Shown piece after piece: positions 1 to 13,735 of a stretch of 64,000 nucleotides of DNA. The notes under the pieces were generated by a model. That model made no database searches. It was not told the DNA's origin and was given only the letters and a program-made list of their open reading frames with translations. Position 1 is the first letter of the stretch; each line of letters begins with the position of its first letter. Made by a program: the position numbers and the translations under genes. Source of the stretch: Crotophaga sulcirostris (Eukaryota; Chordata; Aves; Cuculiformes; Crotophagidae); the NCBI GenBank assembly GCA_013397455.1, contig VYZB01000195.1, forward strand, positions 467,250 through 531,249, written 5' to 3'.

Positions 1-3000
1 CTCAATTAACAAGCTGCCTCATTACCTTCCTGTACTTAATTAACAACTTGAATTAATAAGTAGCCTGGGCTGCTTAATTATTAATTAATTAATCCTTGGT
101 TAATAAGGACATCAGGAACTAGTTCATAAGGGAATCACTTAAATAGATTAAGGTGACATAAAATCTGAGAAGGTATTAAATGTCTGCATGGAGTTGGACC
201 CCACCCCAAGTGTGTGTCCCTTCCCCAAGTCCAGATGTGGGGTTGCCACCTTGCCTTCAAAGCTCCTACCTGCCTCCTCTGGCCACAACTTTGGGTTGGA
301 AATGTCCAAAATGCTCATGTGGGTTCTTGCTTCCAGGAGTGATGCTCTGTAGAGCTCCTGCTCAGTGGTTCCTCCCCAGCAGCTGCTGTGCCTTTCCCTG
401 CTGGGGAAATTGCTTGTAATGAGCAATAAAAAAGGGAGGAATAAGTACAAAATACGATCTAAAACTATGCTCTCCCTGCCCTGCAATAGCACATTGCTTC
501 CTGGGGAAGGGCTGAATTTGTTTTAGTAGTTGAAATTTAAACCTGCTCTGGGCCAACCAACCAACACCTGCTGGGGCTGGGCAAGAGGCCTCACCAAGGC
601 TCTGCTCATGGTCCTTGCACAAGGCAGGTGTGAAGGGTGCTGAGGGGCTTGGTTCCAAGGGGGAAACACTGGTCCCTCGGGCTCAGGGAGTGTTCAACTC
701 AACCATTCCCAACTCAGTATGTTACCCACAGTTTGACAACATGCAACATTTGGCATTTTTCAGTAGGGAAGTGGGAAGAATTATGTTGATGTTTCCTTCT
801 CATTTTGATACAGTAAGTGTCTTGTTTGCATATTAATATTGATCTCAAGGTGTACATACATATATATATACACACATTGCATTAAAAAAACAGTCATATT
901 ATCATATAATAACATTTCAAATTTAGCTAAATAGAAGCAGTTGATTTTTCCTGATGGCATGGGTTTGAAGTTTCCCATCCACAAACCATTCTGAAATCCT
1001 GAACAACAACAAAAAAAGAAAATAAATCAGGGTTGTTATTTCCCACACAACAGATGCAGTGTAACAATCTCTAGGAAAATGAATTTTTACTTTATTGTTG
1101 CTTATGGTGACTTCTGTTCATAGCTGGTTTTAAAGAAGATACTTGGTGTAGCAATAAAACACCTTTGCAGAGAGATAATTACCATTATTTTCAATTACAA
1201 TTACAATGTTGTCATTTCTAATCCAAGCATTTCAAGACTGGGAAACACAAACATTGCTATTATTGCCACACTGATAAATTATGTTGTTGTTTTATTCTGA
1301 GAACAACAATTAACGGTGCTCAGTTTTGTTCCAAAATTTGTTGGACAACCTGAAATAAAACACTACATAAATTTGTTACTAACAATGACAGCAACAAGGG
1401 GGTTGAGGAGCAGGTATTTATTCACGAAATGCTCTAGACACAGAATCTATAAGCAAAATTCAACTGGAAATTCAGCAAACTGGTAGAAACATGAGATTGT
1501 ATTGCATTACTTTATATAACAACAACTAGTGCTCCTCCCAGCTCTTATTCAGCACTTTTTGGTAACTAATGTGTCTTCAGTGTCTCAGACTGCCATTTGC
1601 CCAACCATCAGTGGGAAGGAGCTGAAAGCAAACGCAGCTTATTGGTGACAGAAGGAAGTTCTAGTTAATTCTGGATTCTTTTTTTCTGACATAAATCAGT
1701 ATTTTCATAATATCTCATGCCTGTATAGAGCCAAACTTAGCCATAATTTACAAAGGATGGAAAGGAGGAGAAGCTCAGTGTTTTTTCCATCTCCTTTTAC
1801 CTGCTGTCCTCTTCCCTGTGACGGTGCAGGCAGGTCAGCCCCAGCCTCCCCTGCTCCTGACCATAAAGGTTAAAGATAAATCCAGTGATAGCCATTTACA
1901 TCAGCAACTGAAGAAAAACATCAGAAAATTTAACAGTAGCCAGTGGTCGCTAGCCCAAAGAGAACTGGGAGGGAACTTTTTGTTGGCTCACTGAAAATTA
2001 GTGTCGCCTAACACCTGATGCAACAACAAAAATAAATCTCAAAACCATACCTGCTGCACAGCCATTAACTGACTGCTTTGTGTTTGATCAAAATCCAAGA
2101 TTCTTTCTCTGCAGTTTATATAATGTGGATTGACATCCTTCTGCATTGTCTTTCCAACAAGCAGTCCCTAAAGCACTCTGAGGTCTGTTTTGACGTAGAA
2201 ACACAGGCAATTATTTTACCTGAGAAATAATATAATACGAAGGTTATTGACTTCCAGAGCTTGACAAAACAGCATACACCCTGTTCCAGCAGATACAGGT
2301 CATGGTGTTCTAGTGGCTTGAAACCACTCAGTGTTGACTACAACTTTTATGTGACTGGGATGCAGTGCACAAACGTCTTCCATCACTTTTTAAATTAATG
2401 AGAAGGAGACCCGTGAAGCTTCTTACTGGAAGCTTCTAGCAGGCCAGTAGCAAAGCAGTGTAGGACTCCCCTCCGTTGGCTGTGACTCCACAGAGCCCAG
2501 AGGGTTCCTCTGCCTCTCCAGCAGATCCCCCAGTATGCTATTTGGGCAAAACCCATCAAGTGCTGAATGGAATTTGTGCCTTAGGCAAGTTTCAGCTGGG
2601 TCATACAGCAAGCAAGAAACATGGGAAGAAAGGAAAGAAAGAAAGAGGCAATTGACTTCAATCCCTCTGGATTCCAAATAACAAACACAACTAATTGAGG
2701 TCAAGGACTTGTGGAGTCAGCAGCATGGTTATAGTCTTGAGAACAAAAGCCAGCTCCCAAATGCTTCCCACGGTCACTGTTGCAGTAACAACTTGGAAAG
2801 GTTTTCAAAGTATTTACCAGTTGCTGTGTGCTGCCTGCATGGAAGTTCCCATTCTGTCCTCTGCACAAATCCACTTGCATTTCTCTGCTCACTTCACCTG
2901 CTTGTTATACAGCATCCATCAGCCCGTGGGCTTCTGCCTTTGCAAGCAAACAGCAGCAGGATCTAGGTAGCCTCTATGGCAGTTTTGACTGTTCTCAGAT

Positions 3001-6000
3001 GGTTCAAAATCCACTGTTGATACTAAAGACAAGCAAAAAGCTACCTACCCCTAAAGGAAACTTCACAATATTTTCTGTAGTGAATATTGCAGCCAGAGAT
3101 TCCCATTTCCTAACTAATCTCATCCTGAATTTTGCCTTTGTGTAGTCATACAGCAATGATTACAGTTTTGGGAGGGAACTGCAGTCAGAGACGGCACAAA
3201 GTAAGTAGAGAGTGTGCACCACTCCCATCCCTCTGAGCAGCTGGGAATTGCAAACATTACTACAAATTCCTGTCCAGTGAAAACTGTATTTACTCATCCA
3301 AAACAAATCCACGTACGTCACCATTGCCAAGGGCTCTAAGTCTTATTTTGGACCACAATGGACCACACTGATTCATGTGCCTCCTAGATGCCTTGCCAGA
3401 AAGCTGGGCTTGCTCTGGGTGACTGGCTCTGGCCTTGCAAAGTCACAAGCCAACTTAATTTCAAAGAGCAAGCAGGAAATCATGCACATGTCCAGCAGGG
3501 AAGCCCTGAGCCTCCTGGCTGGTACTGCCCCACAGATTTGCAGCTCCATCTCCCAGCAGTGACCTGCTCCCACAGGTCAGCACTGCCCCGTCTAACAAAT
3601 TAGCACTGCAGCCCAAAAACAAGCCAGGAAAGGGGCAGATCTTCCAGGTCATCCTGCAAAAACATCTCTTCCAAAACATGATACCCTATGCAGTCACACT
3701 TCAAAGCTGGGGACACACAGAAGAAGATCCCATCCTGTTCTTCATGCTTGAGTGTGTCTTCTGTTTGTTCCCCATGGCAGAGGATGGACCTCTTTGGAGC
3801 TGCCAGTTATTCTCCAGCAGCTGGATTTCACATCATCAACAGCCAGGAACTTCTGCTAATGAATCCCTGGACCAATACATCAGCCCCTCTGAAGCTGGAG
3901 TCCCTGATCCCAAGATTCCTGCCTTTGGACCAGGTGTATTTTACTCAAACCTCACCTCCCACTGGTGCAGCAGGGCATGCAATAAGGCCTGCAGATTGAT
4001 TTTTAACTTTCTTCTTCCCAGGCCTTTCTTTACACTTTTCCCCCCCTCCTGTTTTTCATGAAATCCAGGCCGTCAAGGAAGAGGAGAGAGTTCAGTGTAT
4101 CTGTTCACCACTAACATTGACAAAAAGCACAGAAAAGCTTTGCTAACCTGAAATGTATTGGCATATCTAACCAAAACCCACTTGATTTCCCCTGGAAAAC
4201 AAAAGCTGTGAAAGGCCATTAGTAGCAGGTTGCCCTTGCATGTAAAGTAATTGAATCAGGAAATGGGAAATGTGAGGCAGGAGAGTTTAGCTGTCATTTT
4301 ACAAAAACAATTAAATGCATGAAATGTATCTTAATGATATAATTAAGGCAAAATTCTAATCTGCCATTAGTAGTGGCATTAATTATTGCAAGCACATTAC
4401 ATTCAGTATCACTGGAACGATGAAATCCTTTGTTATGCAGCTTTATTAACAACAAAAATTCAAAATAAAAACAGCTTAACTGCTGCTCCTCAAGAGAAGC
4501 TCTAATGCAGAATTATGTTTGATTACCTTTGTCTCCTCAGGCCGATGGTAAGAGAGGTCAAAGCAACACAGGGAAACCACTGTAAAATAGCAAATGATTG
4601 CCAGGACCCACCCTGGGCTGTTAGTGAGTGTGTGTGTTGAGAAAGCTCTATGAAGCAAAGTTGATTGGTACCATCACAGACATTGCAAGCTGTTGCCATG
4701 TACCTGCAAGAGGTACTTCCATCCCATGGATTATCCAGGACACTGGACAGCTGTCAGAACAGTGTGTAGCCCAGTTTGCAAGCCCTCCTTGTCTGTGGCC
4801 ACCAGATAGCTGGGACACCCACCCTGAGTTGCCCCGGGCTGAGGTCTCACTTTCCTTCAACACTCCTGGATTTCATCATTTTGAAGGAAGCTGCTCCATG
4901 CAATTCCCAGGCTTCAAAGTAGCCAAAACCCACGTTCATGTAGTCAGTCCTGGTGCAAGCCGAGTCTTGCAATCTCATGGCCACTAGCAAATTTCACATG
5001 GGTATCTGAAGGAAGAAGCTGGCCCTCAAGCAGCCACTAACTACAACCATGTCATCCACTGCTTCACCCCATCGAAGTATGCTCTCAGCAGCCTCTTACT
5101 TTCTGGGTTTCACAGTGCCTTTCACAAATAGCCCCAAACACGTTGCAACTTTTTCCATCACACGAGAAGTTAAACCTGGCTCATGTCAACAGCCGAGTTC
5201 CCTGTGTGCAAACTCTGCTTTCCCAGTTGCACTGGCCAGGTGCTATTTTGATGGGGTCTTTTTTGCTAACAAACCCCTTTGGAAGGGCAGAGTGGGCTAC
5301 TTGGCTCCCCAGGACCTGCTACTCCCTATCCTGCAGGGACACATCAAAGCCCATTTACTCCTTTTGACTCGGCTCCTTGCCCAGTCAGGCTTTCCTGCCT
5401 TCCCCTCGGTGTCTACAAACTGAAAAATGCAGCAGACCTGTTGCATTTGACCACTTCCTAGAGGAAACTCCTCTCTGCTGGCAGGAGACCTTCATACACT
5501 GTGGGCTAAGGCATCCAAAAGAGGAGAGAGAGGTGAGGGATGCTCCTGGGTGGGACACCCACCCCGCAGCTCTCCTTTAACACTGATTTATGCACCAGCT
5601 ATGCAGGACTTGATTTTACCTTCCTAAAGGAACTGAAATCTGTTGCCACCTTTGAGACCAAATCTGCAGCAGGGCAAGATCTCACCTGCCTTATATGAGA
5701 GGCAATGAATCACAGCTTTTCAGTTTTAAATCTTATTTTATATTCTGCTCCCACACACTCAGACTGTCAGTTCCCTGTGTCAGGTTTCTGGGGTTTCGAG
5801 GCAGTTGGTTTGGCACAGCAGAAACAGGAGCTTTGGAGCCCAGTAGGTTCTCTGCAGGAGGAGCCATCGATCAGCTGCTAAAAGGTCATTGAAAGTTGCT
5901 CAAAACTGGTTTACATATTGGGACAAATGGTAGATTTACCACTCTCAAAGGTGCGAAGACATCAAATATACCTTTCCAACCAAGGGAGGAAGCCATCAAT

Positions 6001-6968
6001 AAAATTCCCCCTCTGGGTGTGCTTACTTGGGATGATAGGAAAACTTATTATACATGGAAGCCTGTTAAGAGTGATTTTTGGCACTTAATTCAGCTCAAGA
6101 AACAAAAATTTGAAAAATTAACCCCCTCTAGACAGCCATGCGACTCCTAGATGATAACAGCCAGAGGACAACCAAATGTATCTGTTGGATTCTGTGGATA
6201 CCTACTGAAAGAGGGGGATTTTCAATTACGCGTGGTTGGTTTTCTACATGCACATCTCCCGTTATACAGGGAAAATCAATTAGCAGCACTCATTTGTTTC
6301 CAAACACATTGGTTGGAGAGAAACATTCGTTCAGAAACATTAATTTCTGGACAAATGTTTACAATTAAAATGCAATTTTGATTCCACTCAAGCCCTGTAC
6401 TGCCACCTTGTATCTCAGCCAGATCCAGAGAAGAAATAAGAGTCTCCAGGAAAGGCAGATGAGGGGTCTCAGTGGTGGGAAGTGCCACCCACCAGTTTGC
6501 CTTGAGGATGTTGAGACACATTGAAAGACAGGGCTGGGGGCCTGGGCTGTTTCTGTAGCTGAACCTTGTTTCTTGAGAACTAACAGGAACAAATGGAGAA
6601 GATCAAGCAGCTCTGAAGTGCTTGGATTGGGAAGATAAAGCAATGACAAGCTTCCCCCCAAAAAACATAGAATTTCTTAACTTCCTGCACATCACTATCT
6701 CACAGATTTGAGTCTCATGATAGAAACTGGAATGAAGTGTTTTCATTGTTCTCAGATTCAGAAAGTAAATTGAGTTTAAAAAAATTCTTCCACATTCACC
6801 AGGATCAACCAAGGTCAGCGTGAGGTCCCAGGGGTGACTCACTCAATAGATCTTCCTATGGCAAGCCCAGAGTTAACCCAGCAGCAGAAAGAACAGCACA
6901 TGCAGAGCACATGGGGATGGACGACAACCTAATGCAGTCCCTGAGGATTTAGGGGTTGTTTGGTTGGG

Positions 6969-7014
6969 TTTGGGCTTTTTGTTTGTTTGGCTTTGGGCTT
7001 TTTGTTTGTTTGGC
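6969..7014. repeat. 23-bp direct tandem duplication
   Basis: TTTGGGCTTTTTGTTTGTTT and the next three bases occur twice, head to tail, within a G/T-rich tract. It is a small local duplication in the 3' flank. Confidence 0.85.
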
Positions 7015-7365
7015 TTTTGTTCTATGTAGGACTGATAATGCAAAATTTCTTTAAAAGGAAAACTTACCTGGGCTGGATGGCATTTGTTGACATTTGTGTC
7101 ATTTGCCCATGTCCTAAAGTCAGTCCAGAAGTTGAAGAACAAAGAGTGAGTGTTGAGCACATCTCCTGGGGCTGTCAGAAACCCCCACGCACAAGCAGCA
7201 ATTCATGGCTGCACTTTTACCCACACATAGCACAGAAAACCAGATCAGGAAAGCAAAACTAATGCCTTTTCCCATCAGGCAAAACTTTAAGAGAAAAGGA
7301 CAAAGCCTGTTCTCCAAACTCTCATTTGGTTCCAGCAATTACTCACAACTAGTTGCATTTGTTCA

Positions 7366-7393
7366 TGACTCAGCCTGAGAATATCTTGACTCA
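7366..7393. promoter_or_regulatory. Paired AP-1 consensus sites
   Basis: Two perfect TGACTCA heptamers at 7366-7372 and 7387-7393 are spaced 21 bp start to start, about two helical turns. They lie some 5 kb beyond the inferred transcript end. Function is unproven; a 7-mer occurs often by chance. Confidence 0.3.
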
Positions 7394-10300
7394 GGGCAAA
7401 AACCTCACCGAGGGGTTGGGCATCTTCTGAAGAACTGGGAGAGTTGAGTAAACCTGAACAAATTTTTTAGAGTTAGTCTGCTTCCTTAAAGCTTTGTTTC
7501 ATACTGTGCTTTTTTTTTTATACCAGAGTCTCAATTATATTCCTTGTTACTGTCCTTTTGTTCTCCAACACAGCTACTCAAACACCACGCACCCCAAAAC
7601 GGAAGGGTTTCCTTTGAAGCATCGCCAGGCTACAGGCAATGGCAACCACATCCTTTTGTGTACATAAAGAGCAAGTGTGCTGAATGTGCCTCACCTTCCT
7701 TAAGATCTGTTGCACATAAAGCACCTGCCTGCATCACCTCTTGTAGTGGTTTCCTGCAACAAAAGTTGCTCTTCTGCTATAGGTTTCTCATCGCATCCAA
7801 ATTCTCAGCAGCTAGGTGCAAGTGCATGCAGGCACTGTGCAGATTTGCAGAAATTGTTTATACAAAGAGTTTATTTGGGCATTTACAGTAAAACCTGACC
7901 TGGAAGAGTAAATAGAGTTTCAATTTCATGCCACTCTTACAACATTACTGTAAATCTAGTCATATTTAGTATTTTTTCCTTCAAGTGCAGGAATTATGCA
8001 CCCAGCTGGCCTTGCACTGGCACAGGAGGAAGGAAGCTTTCCAGACCTCCTGTTTGCAAAGCAATAAAACATAACAGGGTTCAGAGATCAGAAGGAAAAT
8101 AAACAGATCCTCTCACTCACCTTCCTTTACTCCTCTTTTTTTTTTCTCTCCCCAGCTTATATTTAGCTCTGGCTCCTCTGTGCCCATGGGAGGGCTGCCC
8201 TGGGAGCAAGGAGGAAGGAAGGGCACCATGACCAGGCTCTTGTCTTGAAGCTTTTCTCCTCAGAACAGAAAACTGACAGACCTGCTAAGCAACTTTCTCA
8301 AGCAAAAAAAAATATAGATGAGAAAAAGAAAGCAGTGGAGCCCATTAGGGTCACGCGTTATTTGATTTTTAACCTGATTCTGCTCATCTGAGAGATGCAG
8401 AGCCTTGGTTTGATTCAAGCAGAAATCTGTGTGCACTGTGATGGACAAATACATTAATAGTTGTCTGGAGTGAACATGTGCTTACAGCTTGTCATCTTCC
8501 CCAGGAGAGCCACCAGTGTGTACTCACCCCAAAGTAAAACCCAACAGAGCTGCCTCCTCACTCTTGCACCAGCTCTGCTGCCTATCCCAGACTCTCCTCA
8601 AAACACTGCAAAGCACCCCAAACAGGTTGGTCTTGCTTGGCTGCATGCTTGCATGACTATTTTAGAGCTCCTGAAGTGGTTTTGGTGCCTAATTCTTACC
8701 CATCTTGATGGGCCCAAGTAACAAAACACTGTAAACACCTCTTGCAATAAGGTAGCTGTCTGCATTGGTACTCAACACTACAACACCAGAGCAGGAGCTA
8801 TGGCAACACAAAGGGGACATTGCATGGCAAACAGGTGGTACCCACCCATGACACTCCAGTGACTGCCTGGGACATCCTGCTGATGGGTGACTCAGCAGAG
8901 CTGCTCTGGTCCCCAAAACAGCACAGCCATTCCCCTCCCTGGGACAGGTATATCCATCTTAAAAGTCTTTTGAAGTAGCCCAGTAGCTTCTGCAGTGTTT
9001 GGGAAATAAGATTTGACGTCTGTGCCAAGATTCCAGTGCAGCAAAAGCCACCTTTCTCTCCCCCTTCACACCTCAACGATGGCAAGGGCACAGCAGAAAG
9101 GAAAAGGTGAGAGCCTGGTGCAAAGCTACCTGCCTTGGTGCAGGGAGCTGCTTGGTGAGCAGTGCAGCAGGGGTGCTTTATACTTAGGTCTCCAGACTCT
9201 TTTTTTTTTAAACCTGGTTGCTTATTAGCAATGCACATGAACACCAAAGCAATAGCTTTGTACTCCAGAGTTACTCTCTTAATCAAATGCAACTTCACAG
9301 AGCTGCACTGATCTAATTGTTCAATGTCCAGGTTCCCTGCCTCTGGAAGAGATAAATACTCCAAGGAGTTGCTTTTTTGACTGGCATCCAAAACTCACCC
9401 CTGGCTGCCGTGATTGTGATTTATTGCTGCTGCTAACAATCAATCTCAAGGCAACTGTGTGCATTTGAACCAGGAGTCAGGACTGTGCGAGGGGGGGCAC
9501 AAACACCCACCAAGAGCTGACAACTAATGAATCCTGACCAGCAGTCAATGCTCTCCCACATTTCTGTATTGCAAAATGCACTCCAAGTACACTGTGTGGA
9601 GTGCTTCACATCACCTCTCTTCTGCCTAGTCCAGAGCCATCAGGTTGGTCAGCCAGAGCTCTAAATCTCATTTTTGCAGCTTTTAATCTTACCTGACAAC
9701 AGGCACTCCACATGCAGAGCCAGGGATGAAGGCAGGGAGTGGTGCATCTGCCAGCCCTGCCCAGCAGCCAGCATCACCCAGCATACAAGGGGTGCTCTCC
9801 AGCCAGCAGCAAGCCCCACACACAGGGAGCAGCAGGTCCTGTTCCCTCAGGGAGGAAAGTGTCCCTGTGGCTCCTGCGGCACATTGCTCCAGGACATTGA
9901 AGCTCAGCTTTGGATATCCTAGAAAAGGATATCCACCTCAGTCTCACCTCAAAAAGAAGAAGCACTAAACTTGAACACCAAGTGCTGAACCAAAGCCCAG
10001 TCCCACCTCGTGCAGCTGCAAAGGGCAAGTCAGAAAAACCCCTCTTCAAAACTTCCTTTAGCTTTTACTCAGTAAAAACATAGAAAAAACTCCACAGCCA
10101 GCCAACACTCTCCCTGGAGCTGCTTAAATTTGGGCCATGGGGGAATTGTGTCCACCTGGGTCAAAGCCCCCAGCTGGGTCAGCTGCCCTGCCCACCCCTG
10201 CCCACCCACCCTGCTCACTCCCTGAGCAAAACCCAGGAGTCTTCCTGCATGGGGTGCAAAGGAGGGGGGTGAGCTGTCTGCAGGGCTCCTGAGGTGTGGA

Positions 10301-10484
10301 AAGAGGGCAGGGGGACCAGTTTTGACCCCACCAGGCTTTAAATGAAATGGATCTTGAGCAGTGCTTTTTTCCAGCTCGCTCATGTCTAAGAGCACAGGGC
10401 AGGAATTATTTTCTCTTTCCTCCTGTCCAGGAGGAAACTAACAGCAGCCCTGTTATATGTCAAAGCAGTGGGAAGTTCTAGATC

Positions 10485-10504
10485 TTTTTTTTTTTTAAAA
10501 AAAA
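10485..10504. repeat. T12A8 dyad
   Basis: Twelve T followed directly by eight A, a perfect short inverted repeat. The same T12A8 structure occurs at 11159-11178. Confidence 0.85.
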
Positions 10505-11158
10505 GAAGAGGATATCAGTAAGTGTTTGGAGTAAATTCCCATTACAGTCAGCAGCAAGGATTCCTGTGAGAGCACACTGCTTTCTTAATAAATCTCAGTG
10601 TAACCCATCGCTGCGACACTCGTCGGGAGGGAGAATTTGTGTTTCCAGCCACCTTCCTTGGGGATTCTGTCCCTGACCAAGGTCTCCCCTCCCTCCACAG
10701 TGACATAGGTCTCAGCCTGCACAGGGGCTTTGGGGCCACCAACGTGATAAAAACCCCTCCAGTTAACCAACTTGAGGGAAAAGCAGTCTGAGCAGGTTAA
10801 AAAGCAAGAGGGTGACTCCGGGTTTCACGCTTTCTCCAACTCAAAGCACCCCAAACCACCTCCTCCTTCTCTGCTAGGAGGGCACAGCTAGAGAGGACCA
10901 TCCCTGAGCACTGGGACTGGAGCTCAGCAAGCCCTGGGGGTTTTGTTTCGTGCCCTCCAGGCACAAACCAGGTGAAATGCAGGCACTGGCAGCAACTGCC
11001 GAGACGGCAGAGAAATGGAGAAATGAATCATCTGCTGAGGAGAGCAAGAACGGGGATTGACGCTGCTCCCAAGGAGGGCAATGGTGGAGGGAGGGGTTGA
11101 CAGACAGAGAGGAAGAGGTTGGATGAAGGCAAGTAGATAAAATATGGACGCAAAATTA

Positions 11159-11178
11159 TTTTTTTTTTTTAAAAAAAA
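11159..11178. repeat. T12A8 dyad
   Basis: The second T12A8 dyad, 674 bp from the first. A longer, less regular T-tract with AATTTTAAAAAA follows at about 11570-11597. Confidence 0.85.
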
Positions 11179-12660
11179 GCTACTGTGAAGTTCAGATACT
11201 TTGAAGTTGGAATTTATACCTTCCAGCGAGCACAACCTGGGAGAGCCAGAGATGCTGCAAAAAAGGGGTTTCAATGCTGGTAGCACAAGCTAGAGCTGAA
11301 TCATATTTCTTAAATTCTATTCAATTTGCAGCACAGAAATCAGTTTAAAACCAAAGAAATGGCCACTTGTGGTTTCCAAAAGTCCCAAAATTGTTCTCTT
11401 CACTGAGTAGAAAAAAAAAAAAAAAAAAAAGAAGAAAAAGGGTTAAAAATAATCTTTTGCCAGTCAGCTGTGCTGCAGTGTCCCCAGCTCACCTCATTAG
11501 CCACAGAAAGGTAGCTTAGTAACAATATTTCTCTGCCCATTCCCATGCACTGTGTTGGTTGAACTTAGCTTTTTTTTTTTTTTTTAATTTTAAAAAACCT
11601 CCCCTTTGGAAAATGTGGTTTCAGCTGAGTTCCCATTTTCTGTGGGAACATGTTGGTTCCAGCTGTGAATCCAAAAATGAAAAATGTCATTATGGAACAG
11701 TGATTCAAACCAAACCCTACCCTTTCCCCTGCCTCACTGCACCCGGATGTTTCCCACTTGGGTACCTGTGATCCTGAGGTTGGGGCAGGGGCACTACCCC
11801 CCTCCCAGCAATGTGACATTTTGGTGTTTCTTTGCATGTGGGATGGGAAAGCAGGTTTGGAACCACTCAGGCCAGGGCCATTGGCATTGTGCCACGATCA
11901 CTGAGCTATTAGATTGAGTAATTTGGGTCTAGAGCTAGAGCTCCAAACTGGACCCAGTTGGGTATTTGGCCCATCAGAGCCTGTCATCAGTTACTGGTGA
12001 GTGTTCCCTAATGCCAGGAGAGCCCCACCAATGAGCCAGGCAACAGCACCGTGTTAAAAGCAGCTTAACTTGGGGAAAAATTAAAGTGTTCCAACCCAGG
12101 GCAGCTCTTTTCCAATACTGGATCACCCTGGGTTGCCTGCCCAGCAGCAATGTAGAGAGGACACCAGGAATCCCACAAAATAAACTGCAATTGGGAGGCA
12201 AGTGACAGAGTTCCAGGATCAGGACTGGAGGGTTGGATTTGGGATTCTTCTTCCTGGGCTGCAATTAAGCTGCTTTTGGTCATTTGTAGTGGTATTTTCC
12301 CAAATGGCCACCAGCTCAGGGCTGTGTTGCAAGCAACTGGCCATGCAGAGCATTTGGGCATCCAGCTGAAATCCACAGGAGTTTCCACCACTTGCTCATC
12401 CAAACCAGCTGGAAGGGCTGCTTGCAAAAAAATGGTGTCACCCTGAACAGAGGTTTGCAATCAGCCAGACAACAGAGCTGGGGAGACCCAGGGCTTAGGC
12501 AGAGCTGAGAGCCTTCAGGTGAAGCACAGGGATTAATCACTACACGCTCCTTAGTTCCAAGAGGGAACCCAAGGTCTGGCCAGGACGGGTGAGCATACAG
12601 GACATCCTTCAGAAACACAAAAAAAGAAAACCCCCTGCAAACAGTTAAGTTTTCAATCAT

Positions 12661-12666
12661 TTTAAT
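12661..12666 (-). terminator. Candidate distal poly(A) signal ATTAAA
   Basis: In mRNA sense ATTAAA is followed by about 25 bases ending in AACTGTTTGCA, then GGGGGTTTTC and TTTTTTTGTGTTTC, a textbook G/U-rich downstream element. This is the most distal well-formed site found below the stop codon, so it is my choice for the main 3' end. Confidence 0.55.
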
Positions 12667-13197
12667 GTGATCACTGCAATTTGACCACAGTCTCAGAAAG
12701 GAAAAAGTCACACAAATTATCTGTGCTTAGGATTTGAGTCAATCTACACAGTTCTTGTTGATTGACGGTTATTCAAGTTAAGACCTTCTGACCATCAGTG
12801 ATGTTCTTGGCTGAAAGGCAGGACCGCAAGTGTTGGACATACTGGTGGAAACCAGGAATGCTTCTTCTGGGATTAAAGCTGCGACACCTGATCTACTCGA
12901 AAGAAAACAGAACTGTACACGCACACAGGCACACGCAGACCGAGCATGCAAATACACCAGGAACAAGCTACAGCTTCACGGGAAAGAACATGTCATGGCA
13001 ATACAGAGGTTGCCCCGGCATTCAGAAGGCTTCTTAACAAGGAAGGGGGGAAACCATACAAATATCAAAAACTGAGAATAGTCATTTTCCAATATTCAAA
13101 AATAGGAAGAGCTTTTGAAATTACATTGTGTTGGCAAACTCTGATTTTTGGGTAACAAAGCAAAAGGTGAAGGCAAATTTTCCAAAGTATTGTAAAA

Positions 13198-13203
13198 TTT
13201 ATT
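13198..13203 (-). terminator. Candidate poly(A) signal AATAAA
   Basis: A canonical AATAAA in mRNA sense with a T-rich region (TTTTGCTTTGTT) about 35-45 bases downstream. It is a plausible alternative end about 0.5 kb before the distal site. Confidence 0.35.
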
Positions 13204-13720
13204 GTATAAGTATTGCAGCTTTTAGAATGACATATAATTGCCACTATTGGTTACCGTTACACAATAAGCGTTTACAACAGATTTTTGTAAATTGGCATCA
13301 GAGTACATATTCATACTAAAACAGCAAAATATAGATAAGTACTGCATTGCATGTGCTGTCAATAGTTTACATAAGTTTAAACTTGAACAGAACTCAGGAT
13401 ACAGGACTGCCTATAACAAACTCCAAAGCCAAAGCAATGCAACTGGAAGTTTAAGAAAATATTAATACAATGAAATGTGTCTATAAGGCAGGCAAATTAG
13501 GACTTTAATGTTGTCCTTCATGAGCTTCTATAGTACAGCAACAATTTGAAGCGCGGTTTCTGGGAAACTTGGTTGTTTTGTAGCTTTGTGTTGTACATAG
13601 AAAATCTCTGAGTGACACAGAGACAGAAGATATTAAAAATTCATTCTGTTCTCGCCTAGCACTGTTAATGTTACACATCTGGATTCTGTCTTTTCCCAAT
13701 CCTTAGTAAAAATGTTGGGT

Positions 13721-13735
13721 TTTTATTTATTTTTT
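13721..13735 (-). terminator. Overlapping AATAAA pair
   Basis: The tract reads AATAAATAAAA in mRNA sense, giving two overlapping hexamers. The downstream G/U element is weak, so use is less likely than at 12661 or 16889. Confidence 0.25.

Larger units (their letters stand above)
1..12639. other. 3' flanking intergenic DNA, no gene supported
   Basis: There is no reading frame here with recognisable protein similarity and no RNA gene I can identify. The first 2 kb is AT-rich with TTAATTAA-type runs (about 70-95). Frames such as 8798-9391 minus (197 codons) and 5896-6150 plus (84 codons) show no domain and no family resemblance. Small structures of note are a 23-bp direct duplication at 6969-7014, paired AP-1-type sites at 7366-7393, and two T12A8 dyads at 10485 and 11159. 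Confidence 0.7.

Noticed and set aside
8798..9391. 197-codon minus-strand frame in the 3' flank
   Set aside because: The composition looks random, there is no family resemblance, and an overlapping frame exists on the other strand.
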